The notes under the pieces were generated by a model that was not told the DNA's origin, did no database searches, and saw only the letters and a program-made list of their open reading frames with translations. A DNA stretch of 39,517 nt from an uncultured Bacilli bacterium (GTDB lineage Bacteria > Bacillota_I > Bacilli_A > RF39 > UBA660). Within the stretch, counting starts at the first letter, position 1; each line of letters starts with the position of its first letter. Where the stretch lies: positions 1-39,517 of the forward strand of contig CAKOZV010000011.1 of assembly GCA_934131695.1 (NCBI GenBank), in the 5' to 3' direction. Made by a program: the position numbers and the translations under genes. This document shows, piece by piece, positions 16,976-25,000 of this stretch.

Positions 16976-17489
16976 AGCATCTCTTAGCAGTGCTACAAGT
17001 AAACTTTCTGATAGCGTAGAAAATTTAAATAGTGACAAAATAGATTTAAAAGAAGAAGAAATTCGTATTCATAAAGCTAATGAATCTGCTAATAAAAATG
17101 CAGGTACCAGTTCTAGTAAAGGAAATTTAAATAGTGACAAAATAGATTTAAAAGAGGAAGAGATTCGTATTCACAAAGCTAATGAATCAGCTGATAAAAA
17201 TGGTGGTAGCGTCAATGAAAATATAACCGGTTCTAGTAAAGAAAATTTAAATAGTGATATGAATTACATGAATAAACTAGAAAACAAAGAACAATATACC
17301 TATGATAGTGAAAGTGTATTAAATAATCAAACAGTTAAATTGTATAAAGGAAAAAGTGGAGGCTATAAATTTGTTGAACCAACAAGTACAGGAGGTTCAA
17401 GAGTAACCTACTATGACAAGAATAATAAATACATATATAGTGCAATTCTTAATGAAAATGGTGATTTTTTAATGGCTAGTGGTGACTAG
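16275..17489 (+). CDS. Putative type VII substrate B (paralogue of A, different C-terminus)
   Basis: A 404-residue paralogue of the preceding gene. The first 228 residues differ from it at only about ten positions. After that comes a unique region: a heptad-like segment, two full and one partial copy of the unit N-L-N-S-D-K-I-D-L-K-E-E-E (about residues 250-330), and a C-terminal beta-rich block of about 85 residues (Q-T-V-K-L-Y-K-G-K-S-G-G-Y-K-F). Conserved head with swapped tail is the layout of polymorphic effectors. No known toxin fold and no following immunity gene is visible, so it may instead be a cell-surface or adhesion protein. The gene has a strong AAGGAGGAG site and ends at a terminator. 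Confidence 0.62.
   Translation: MANVSVSGIEGTASEIQGVNDTLKAAATQTSTSGDRISKLATEFASYNGEIVAEKSPRQTSYSDSNYRYHYREYDTWVITTGGLSAKASYLANKAEEINSIVDKISKEVADTQTIATAIQGYIDTIQGILENDSIAASISSTAISSAFLALGRDGVAKANLATNGSDINSRNFLDYDSIKDDEKLNGGLLSFEKQDDGSYLIKKDGESTGYYTTGLAAGLYMKTLTTTVGKEYKASLSSATSKLSDSVENLNSDKIDLKEEEIRIHKANESANKNAGTSSSKGNLNSDKIDLKEEEIRIHKANESADKNGGSVNENITGSSKENLNSDMNYMNKLENKEQYTYDSESVLNNQTVKLYKGKSGGYKFVEPTSTGGSRVTYYDKNNKYIYSAILNENGDFLMASGD
17021..17262 (+). repeat. Internal tandem repeat in substrate B
   Basis: Two full copies of a unit of roughly 100-120 bases, beginning AATTTAAATAGTGACAAAAT at about 17022 and 17124, and a third partial copy from about 17244. They encode N-L-N-S-D-K-I-D-L-K-E-E-E-I-R-I-H-K. 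Confidence 0.85.
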
Positions 17490-17492
17490 AAA

Positions 17493-17517
17493 GATGAGAA
17501 ATTTTCTCATCTTTTTT
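17493..17517 (+). terminator. Intrinsic terminator ending the type VII locus
   Basis: GATGAGAAA (17493-17501) pairs with TTTCTCATC (17503-17511) and six T follow, three bases after the substrate B stop. Confidence 0.8.
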
Positions 17518-17530
17518 CATATAATTAACT

Positions 17531-17650
17531 ATGAATAATAATTTATTGATTGAAATTGCTATTATTGTTAATAGAAAATTATATCAAGATGAAAAAATAT
17601 CTTATAAATTATATCAAGAAGTAGAAAAAGATTTACTTAAAAGTAGGTGA
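17531..17650 (+). CDS. Small ORF coupled to the serine recombinase
   Basis: A 39-residue frame starting with M-N-N-N-L-L-I-E-I-A and ending K-D-L-L-K-S-R. Its two-helix pattern (V-N-R-K-L-Y-Q-D-E-K-I-S-Y-K-L-Y) resembles short SHOCT-like proteins often found before large serine recombinases of Firmicutes. The TGA stop overlaps the GTG start of the recombinase (GTGA), suggesting coupled translation. No strong ribosome binding site precedes the ATG, which lowers confidence. It could serve as a directionality factor; this is a guess from position alone. Confidence 0.5.
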   Translation: MNNNLLIEIAIIVNRKLYQDEKISYKLYQEVEKDLLKSR

Positions 17651-19245
17651 ATTTTATAGAACTATTTACTATTAGAAGTGAACTTCAAAATGGTATTGAT
17701 CTTGCTAATATACCATTAAGAGTAGTAATCTATGCTAGAGTATCAACTGATCATTTAGAACAAAAAAACTCTTTAAATAATCAATTAGAATACTTTAAAG
17801 ATTATATTGAAAAAAACCATAACTGGATTTATATAACATCATATATAGATGAAGGTATAACAGGTACTAATGATTTAAAAAGAGAACAGTTTATGAAGAT
17901 GATAAGTGATTCAAAGAGTGATAAATTTGATTTAATAATTACTAAAGAGATATCAAGATTTTCAAGAAATACCTTAGATAGTATTAAATATACAAGAGAA
18001 TTACTAAATAATGGAGTAGCTGTTTTTTTTGTGAATGATAATATTAATACTGTTTTACCTGATTCAGAATTAAGATTAACTATAATGGCATCTCTTGCTC
18101 AAGATGAAGTAAGACGTTTATCAGAGAGAGTAAGATTTGGTATGAATAGAGCCATAGAAAAGAAAGTGATTCTTGGAAATAATTTATTATATGGATATAA
18201 AAAAGATAAAGAAAGTAAAAAACTAGTTATAGTAGAAGAGGAAGCTAGAGTAGTAGAAAGGATTTATAGAAAGTATGCTATAGATAAATTATCTATTTCT
18301 AAAATAGTAAAAGAACTAAATAGTAAGAATATAAAAACTAGTATGGGAAATAAATTTTCTATATCAACAGTCTCTAGAATGATTGCAAATCCTAAATATA
18401 AAGGCTATTACTGTGGAAGAAAAACAAGAGTAGTTGATTATATGACTAAGAAAGTAAAGTATCTAACAGCAGATGAATGGTATCTTTGTAAAGATATAGA
18501 TTCTATCCCTCCAATAGTAACAGAACAACTTTGGTTACTTGCTAATAATAGACTATCTAAAAGAAAAAAACAGTATAAGAAGACCACTAATAATAAAGAG
18601 TTATATCTATATAGTAATAAAATATATTGCTCTAATGATAAAAACTTATTTTATCGAAGATATTTTAAAAAAGATAAAAGTGATGCTACTTGGGTATGTT
18701 CTAACTACTTAAAAAATGGTAAAAGAGTATGTGATTCAGCTAATATTAGAGAAAGTGAACTAGACTACATATTTGATAAAATAGTAGAAAAATTAAATGT
18801 TACTAAAAAAAGTATTATTGATGTATTAATAAATTACTATAAAAAAAATAATAAAGAAAAAGATAATAATCTAGAGATAGAAAAGATAACTACTAAGAAG
18901 AATAAACTATTAGATTTATACTTAGATAAATTAATATCTAAAGAAGAGTATATAGTAAGAATAAGTGATTATAATGAAATGATAAAAACTATAGAAGATA
19001 ATAACAAAGAGTGTAACAATTTAGATGATATTATAAATTTACTAAATAATAGTATTACAACTACTGAAGTACGAAAAATTGTTGTTCCAATTATTCTAAA
19101 TAAGATATTAATTACAAAAAGAAAAGATATTGTTTTGTTACATATATATCTTTTTATTAAAAATAATGATTTTGTAAATAAAGTAGAATTTGAAAGAGAA
19201 AAAAATACTATTACATATTTAATTAAATATTATTATACAACTTGA
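17647..19245 (+). CDS. Large serine recombinase (site-specific integrase type)
   Basis: A 532-residue recombinase. The resolvase-type catalytic domain starts V-V-I-Y-A-R-V-S with the nucleophile Ser at residue 33. It includes D-E-G-I-T-G-T-N (about 75) and I-S-R-F-S-R-N (about 107), and the long helix with S-E-R-V-R-F-G. A recombinase domain (about 180-290) follows with the conserved I-A-N-P-K-Y-K-G motif. The zinc-ribbon region has only three of the usual four cysteines in place (I-Y-C-S-N-D, W-V-C-S-N, R-V-C-D). A coiled coil and C-terminal DNA-binding part complete it. The GTG start is forced by an in-frame TAG directly upstream. It probably moved DNA into this region; no att site is certain. 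Confidence 0.88.
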   Translation: MNFIELFTIRSELQNGIDLANIPLRVVIYARVSTDHLEQKNSLNNQLEYFKDYIEKNHNWIYITSYIDEGITGTNDLKREQFMKMISDSKSDKFDLIITKEISRFSRNTLDSIKYTRELLNNGVAVFFVNDNINTVLPDSELRLTIMASLAQDEVRRLSERVRFGMNRAIEKKVILGNNLLYGYKKDKESKKLVIVEEEARVVERIYRKYAIDKLSISKIVKELNSKNIKTSMGNKFSISTVSRMIANPKYKGYYCGRKTRVVDYMTKKVKYLTADEWYLCKDIDSIPPIVTEQLWLLANNRLSKRKKQYKKTTNNKELYLYSNKIYCSNDKNLFYRRYFKKDKSDATWVCSNYLKNGKRVCDSANIRESELDYIFDKIVEKLNVTKKSIIDVLINYYKKNNKEKDNNLEIEKITTKKNKLLDLYLDKLISKEEYIVRISDYNEMIKTIEDNNKECNNLDDIINLLNNSITTTEVRKIVVPIILNKILITKRKDIVLLHIYLFIKNNDFVNKVEFEREKNTITYLIKYYYTT

Positions 19246-19817
19246 GTAAAGGATAAATTAACCTTTAATTTGGCACTGTTACCATCGATTGAGGCTTTAG
19301 TATCAGCTTTGTTATCCATCGTTTCAGTATCATCATCAATCCATTTAAAATATACCCGCATAACAATATTTTTCTTAGTAGCTGTATAGTTGACCGTATT
19401 AGAAATGGTACTAACTCCTTCTACAGGAACTTGTTCTCCACCATCAATACTATAACTAGTTACCTTTAAATCAGAAACAGCCGAGTCATCAGAAGTAGAA
19501 ACAGAAATATCATACTTAAAAGAAACTTCAGTTTTTGAAGCATCAATATTTAAATCAAAATATCCTTCACTAGAAGGAGCGATAACACCACTTGCAATGT
19601 TTTGATTAGCAACATAAACAGGGGTTATTAAAGAAGACATAGTACTACCTTCAGATATATCTTTATCATTAACAACTATTTTCCAATTAGCAATAGTAAA
19701 ATCAGTGTTACCTTCTTTAGATTCTAGATACTTAGCATAAGTATCCTTTAATTGACTAATACAAATGAATAAAGCTAAAAAAGCAATAAATAATTTAAAT
19801 TTCTTATCTTTAAACAT
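19233..19817 (-). CDS. TasA/camelysin-like protein with SipW-type signal peptide
   Basis: A 194-residue secreted protein. The N-terminus has K-D-K-K-F-K, a hydrophobic stretch (about 9-22) and a cut-site region D-T-Y-A-K-Y typical of proteins processed by the SipW-type signal peptidase. The mature part is beta-rich with the pattern S-S-E-G-Y-F-D-L-N-I-D, as in CalY/TasA fibre or camelysin-like proteins. It is preceded by an AAAGGATGGG site. The gene points against its neighbours and its last 13 bases overlap the end of the recombinase gene, so this junction may have formed during insertion. No SipW gene lies in the window. Confidence 0.75.
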   Translation of the reverse strand: MFKDKKFKLFIAFLALFICISQLKDTYAKYLESKEGNTDFTIANWKIVVNDKDISEGSTMSSLITPVYVANQNIASGVIAPSSEGYFDLNIDASKTEVSFKYDISVSTSDDSAVSDLKVTSYSIDGGEQVPVEGVSTISNTVNYTATKKNIVMRVYFKWIDDDTETMDNKADTKASIDGNSAKLKVNLSFTQVV

Positions 19818-19993
19818 CTATATCCCATCCTTTATTAAATTATATCATCTGCAAGAAGATAATTAAAAATGTTTAAAACACTTTAAGAGAGGAAAGTGTA
19901 AATAAATGTAAAAAAATAATCGACAGATTTAGACATCACTTTTTAAAAAATATAACTTGTGTTATTATATATATAATAAAGAAGGTGATAAAG

Positions 19994-20296
19994 ATGGGAC
20001 TAATTATTTTCTTTTTAGTAATATTTTGTCTAGGTCTAATACTTATTACATACTCCTATGATATAAATGAATTAGTATTACTGTTTAATAAGAATAAACC
20101 AACTAAAAAAGTTAAAGGAAAAATAATTAACGAAAAGAAATTAGAAGAAATAAATACTAGTAATAATCCATCTTTAAAACCAGAAAGAATAGATGATACA
20201 CTAAATCTAGATGACCTATTTAAAACAATATCTTTTGAAGCAATTAAAGATAGTAAAGAATTCAATTTTGACTTAAGGGGGAGAAATAAAAAATAA
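19994..20296 (+). CDS. Small single-pass membrane protein, function unknown
   Basis: A 100-residue protein with one N-terminal membrane segment (G-L-I-I-F-F-L-V-I-F-C-L-G-L-I-L-I, about residues 2-18) and a charged, Lys- and Asp-rich tail. The ATG at 19994 is chosen because GAAGGTG sits six bases before it; the GTG at 19985 is part of this site. It is divergent from the camelysin-like gene and leads the group of secreted-protein genes. I recognise no family. A role in anchoring or secreting the following fibre-like proteins is possible but unsupported. Confidence 0.6.
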   Translation: MGLIIFFLVIFCLGLILITYSYDINELVLLFNKNKPTKKVKGKIINEKKLEEINTSNNPSLKPERIDDTLNLDDLFKTISFEAIKDSKEFNFDLRGRNKK

Positions 20297-20310
20297 TTCT
20301 CTTTTCTTTT
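20281..20310 (+). terminator. Weak intrinsic terminator
   Basis: GAGAA (20281-20285) pairs with TTCTC (20297-20301), followed by TTTTCTTTT. The stem is only five base pairs. Confidence 0.35.
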
Positions 20311-20328
20311 GTATTACTTTGAGTATGA

Positions 20329-20358
20329 TTTACAAAATATGTCTAATTATGTTAGAAT
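20329..20358 (+). promoter_or_regulatory. Promoter of the secreted-protein operon
   Basis: TTTACA (20329-20334), an 18-base spacer and TAGAAT (20353-20358), 27 bases before the preferred start of the next gene. Confidence 0.5.
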
Positions 20359-20385
20359 TATACTAAGATAAGGGTTGTGGTAGAA

Positions 20386-21093
20386 ATGGCTATAAGTACA
20401 GTTAAAGTTACAGCAGAAAAATTAGAAAAGAAAAAGAAAAGATTAAAATATACTAAGTATGCAGTATCAATTTTATTTATTTTATTACTCTCTTTATTCT
20501 TTGTATTATTAGTTATTTATAAAGGAGGTAATTTTACAGTTACCTTAGACCCTAACTTTGCTTTAAAAAATAGTATAACTCTTTATGAAACATTAGATGA
20601 GAAGACACCTAGAAATAAATTATATGCAACAGAAATACCATTTATGGATAATATAACAGAAAGTTGGTTACCACAAGATATTGATACTTCTAAAGAAGGA
20701 ACACATAATGGTGATAATTATATCGCTTATACCTTTTATATAGCCAATGAAGGGAAAGAAATAACAAATTATTGGTATCAAATAAACATTTTAGATGTTA
20801 TAAAGAATGTAGATGATGCTGTTAGAATAAAAGTATATGAAAATGGTATTCCAACACTATATGCCAAAGCAAGCAGTGAAACGGGAAAAGCAGAACCAAA
20901 TACTGTTCCTTTTAAATCTAAAAATGTGGCAGTTTTAAAAGAGAGAAAAGAAATGAAACCAGGAGATATAGATCGTTATACAGTTGTAATCTATTTAGAA
21001 GGGGAAGATCCTGAATGTGTAGATGCTATTATTGGCGGAGAAATAAAACTTAATATGGAGTTTAGAGAGGAGCATCAAGATAATGGAAAATAA
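20386..21093 (+). CDS. Membrane-anchored TasA-like protein
   Basis: A 235-residue protein with a Lys-rich cytoplasmic start (E-K-L-E-K-K-K-K-R-L-K), one long membrane segment (about residues 28-48, V-S-I-L-F-I-L-L-L-S-L-F-F) and an extracellular beta-rich domain. The domain has Y-I-A-Y-T-F-Y-I-A-N-E-G and P-G-D-I-D-R-Y-T-V-V-I-Y-L-E-G-E-D-P-E-C, the C-terminal pattern of TasA-like/camelysin proteins. There is no clear cleavage site, so it may stay in the membrane. The ATG at 20386 is preferred over a GTG at 20377 because AGGG then has workable spacing. It overlaps the next gene by 11 bases. A base subunit of a surface fibre is one possible role. Confidence 0.6.
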   Translation: MAISTVKVTAEKLEKKKKRLKYTKYAVSILFILLLSLFFVLLVIYKGGNFTVTLDPNFALKNSITLYETLDEKTPRNKLYATEIPFMDNITESWLPQDIDTSKEGTHNGDNYIAYTFYIANEGKEITNYWYQINILDVIKNVDDAVRIKVYENGIPTLYAKASSETGKAEPNTVPFKSKNVAVLKERKEMKPGDIDRYTVVIYLEGEDPECVDAIIGGEIKLNMEFREEHQDNGK

Positions 21094-22057
21094 AAAGAAA
21101 AGAAGAAGATTATTTTTCTTTCCCTTATGTTTTAGTTTCATCTTACTTATAACTACTACTTATGCTTGGTTCTCTGCTAATAGAGTAGTTAGTATTAACT
21201 CTTTAGATGTACATATTCAAGCAGATGGGGGAATTGAAGTAAGTACTGATGCAGTTAACTGGAAACAAGTTATAACAGTAGATGATATAAAAAATGCTAA
21301 TAAAAGCTATCCTAGTAGTGTAAACCAAATCCCTTATAGAATTTATCCTGTATCAACTGGTGGGGATATTACTAATGGATTTTTAAATATGTATAAAGGA
21401 GAAGCTACAAATACATCATCTACTGACTTTATCTTAGTAGCTAATAAATCAGAAGAAACAGAAAGCTTTGGCGAAGAAAGTAATGGAACTTTTATTGCCT
21501 TTGACTTGTTCTTTAAAATACAAGCTCCAAAAGAATTATATTTATCTAGTTCCTCTAAAGTTTCCTATATAGGAGATAAAGAATCAGGAATAGAAAATGC
21601 AACTAGAGTAGCTATTCTTAATGAAGGAGAAGCAAGCGATGCTACTAGTGCTAAGAACTTAAAAAATGCTAAGGAAGCAGTTATCTGGGAACCAAATTAT
21701 GATACACATACTGAATATGGAGTTAGTAATGCTTTAAAAACTTATGGAATTACTACTAGTCAAACAGGTGGGAGTTTAATCCCTTATGATGGTGTAACTA
21801 GTGATATAACTAGTAATGATAATGTTTTAATTCAAAATGCTAATAGTAATAATTATCCTAACTTGTTTAAAAGAATAAATGTAGCTACTAGTACTCCTAA
21901 GAATAATATGACTAATAATAAACTATTAACATTGAATCCAGCTATTACTAAATTACGTATTTACATGTGGGTAGAAGGACAAGATGTAGATTGTGAAAAC
22001 AATGCATCATATGGAGATATAAGTTTTAATTTAGAGTTTACAACTAATCCATCATAG
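21083..22057 (+). CDS. Secreted protein with SipW-type signal peptide
   Basis: A 324-residue protein with a basic start (E-N-K-K-K-R-R-R), a hydrophobic core and the boundary T-T-T-Y-A-W-F-S at about residues 25-32, as in SipW-processed proteins. The mature part begins V-S-I-N-S-L-D-V-H-I and ends with L-R-I-Y-M-W-V-E-G-Q-D-V-D-C-E. This end is shared in pattern with the preceding gene (E-G-E-D-P-E-C) and typical of this Firmicutes family. It overlaps the preceding gene and is followed after 14 bases by the giant repeat protein, so all three are probably one operon and may build one surface structure. Confidence 0.68.
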   Translation: MENKKKRRRLFFFPLCFSFILLITTTYAWFSANRVVSINSLDVHIQADGGIEVSTDAVNWKQVITVDDIKNANKSYPSSVNQIPYRIYPVSTGGDITNGFLNMYKGEATNTSSTDFILVANKSEETESFGEESNGTFIAFDLFFKIQAPKELYLSSSSKVSYIGDKESGIENATRVAILNEGEASDATSAKNLKNAKEAVIWEPNYDTHTEYGVSNALKTYGITTSQTGGSLIPYDGVTSDITSNDNVLIQNANSNNYPNLFKRINVATSTPKNNMTNNKLLTLNPAITKLRIYMWVEGQDVDCENNASYGDISFNLEFTTNPS

Positions 22058-22071
22058 AAGGAGGGGATAAT

Positions 22072-25000
22072 ATGGTAAAGAAAATACTTAAGAACAAAGA
22101 ACTATCTTTGCTTATTCTTTTTGCTACCATAATTCCTATCACCTCTATTGCTCTTACTTATGGAGCTTTTAAAACATCAAGAAAAGTAGAAACATTATCA
22201 AAAGGTATTATTGGTGATACTGTCTATATAGATGATAGTGATAGTGACTATTATTATTATACAGGTCAAAATTATACATCTAATAATGGAACTATTCCAA
22301 CAGCGATTGATAAAAACATTTATAATGATAGTAATCTTGTTAGAACAACAATTACTTATAATGGTAGTAACAAAGATGGAACAAAAACAGGATATGTATC
22401 ACTAGATGAATTACAAAGTAAATATATCTATTATAAATATTATCCAGTAGTTGATAACTATATAGAAATACCTCTAATAGATAATCCTTTTTCTTATAGA
22501 CCAGATGATTTAGTTTTTAATGGATGGATAAGTGATTATAAAGGAGCAGTTATTAGTTATGATGATGAGACTTATCAAAGAACTATTAAAGTACCAGTTA
22601 CTAGTAATCAAATAGAAATTAATCTTTATGTTAATTGGACAGAAGGAAAAGTAGTTAATGTTAATAATAGTAACTCTATCAATAATGCTATGTCTAGTAT
22701 AAATGCTAAAACTATGAACAAAGTAGAAACAGTTGTTAATATTTATGAGTATCCTAATATTGTTGGGTACTATAAACAATTAGATTTAGTAACAACTACC
22801 GTAGTTAGTAATTGGGGTAGTGATAAAACAACTACAAAAGGTACTTGTACTAATTGCTATACATCACAAGGAAGATATTATCAAAACTATAGCTGTCCTG
22901 CTCCTAATCTTGGTTGGTGGGCTAATGATGGCACGTATACTAATAATTGTACAATGTATGAAAAACAAGATGCAAATAGTTCTTTTGATCTTAATGCTAA
23001 ATACTTTACTTATCGAAATGGAAGTATGCAAAACGCTAATTTACAAGCAACTATAGTTGGAACTAAGGAAAATGATAATTATAAAGAAACTACTAATATG
23101 TCAGGTTATTATCGAAAAAAGGATATTAACTATGGGGAGAGTCTAACTGGTTATTATAACGAACAAGGAGTAAGACAAAGTGGTACTTGTAGAACAGGAA
23201 CTGTTTGTTCAGTATATGAATTAATTCAGTACTATAAAGAAAATGGGAATGAGGAGTTATTTAATAAAGATGAAACTTACTATTACTTAACTACAAGAGA
23301 TACTAATATTTTAGTAATGACAGGTAATTATAGTGATTCTTGGAGTAGTGATAGTACTAAACCATTTACACTAACTGGTATTAATAATGGAAAAGATTAT
23401 AATCCTACCTGGACAGTATCAAGTACTAGTGTTATAGCTTATAGTGATATTAGAATAGAAAATCTAACAATTGTAACTAGGAATGGTTACAGTAATAGTA
23501 CTCCAACTTATAGTAATAATACGCAAGGAGCATTCTATGGGAACTATCATAATGTTAAGATAGGAAGAAATATTAAAAAAAGTGGTAATTATGTAAACTT
23601 TCTTTATATCTTTGGCGCAATGAATCCTAGAAGTAGTTGGGATAATAGTACAGTAGGTAGTGCTAGTAGTCCAAAAAAATATCATTTAATAGTAGAAAGT
23701 GGTAGTTATAATGCTACTAGTTCAACATATGGTGGTAACACAGGAACGGGTGGTACTGTTTTATATACAGAAATGACTACTACTTATGGTAATGATTATG
23801 ATAGAGCTAAAGAAGATAATTCAAAACTTACTGTTTATTTCTGTGCAGCCGGAAGTTGGGGAGGAGTAATTCATTCTTCAAATGATGATTTAGTACCAGC
23901 TTTAAATACAATAGTAAAGAGTGGTTCATTTGGAACTAGTAAATATGATATATCAACAGGAATTTATATAGGAGCTCGTTATGGAGGAACACATTATGCT
24001 CCAAGAAGTGGAAAAATAGAAGGAGGATATATCTATAATTTAATAGGAGGACCAATAACTAGTAGTAATAGAGGCAGTAAGAATGATACCTTTATTTATA
24101 TGACTGGTGGAGAGGTTGACTTTTTAACTGGAGGAGCAGGAACCTCAACTACTTATGGAAATAGAATAATTCAAGTAACAGGTGGAGTAGTTAATTATAG
24201 TGTCTTTGGTGGAAGTAATGGCTATAATGGAAGTAGTGAAGATGGAACCTTAACCGGTAGTAGTTATGTTTATATAGGTGGTAATGCTACTATTGGAAAT
24301 GATACATATATAGCTAATAATAGAACCTTATTTGGAGCAGAATCTGGATCAGTTTTTGGAGCAGGTAATGGTAATACTAGTTATGCTACTATTGGTTCTG
24401 TTAATAATTCCACTGTTATAGTTAATGATAATGCTATTATTAAGAAAAGTGTCTATGGTAGTGGTAATTATGGAACAGTAGGTTACAGTTCTTCAAGTAA
24501 TGGAAATGTTTTAATTAAAATAAATGGTGGTACAATAGGTAATGTTTTTGGTTCTGGTAATAATAGTGGATCAGGTAGAGAATGGAATGTAAATATTGAT
24601 ACTTCTATTGAAATGACAAATGGTACTATAACTGGTGGTATCTATGGTGGAAGTAATCAAAAAGGAAGTCTTTACGGAAGTGTAACTTTAAACATCTTAG
24701 GAGGAGAAGTTAATGAAGTATATGGTGGTGGACTTGGTAGTGAGACTTATGTTACTAATAATGTCTTAGTAAATCTAGGAGATGAAACTAATACTTTAAA
24801 CTTAGTAGGAAAAGCTTATGGAGGAAGTGCCTTTGGTACAGTAAATAGTAAACAAAAGACTAATAATGCTAGTAACTATAAAACAGAAGTAAATGTTAAT
24901 GGGGGAAATATAAACAATGTCTTTGGTGGAGGAAAAGGTGATAGTAATAATACCCCTTATGTAGCAGGTAATGTCACCTTAACTATTAATAATGGAACAG

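Noticed and set aside
15076..17489. LXG polymorphic toxins with immunity proteins
   Set aside because: No LXG motif at the N-terminus, no recognised nuclease, NADase or lipid-II toxin domain, and no immunity gene downstream.
9150..19260. A complete integrative element with matching ends flanking the type VII locus and recombinase
   Set aside because: No direct repeats or split halves of the binding protein gene could be seen at both ends, so the element limits remain open.
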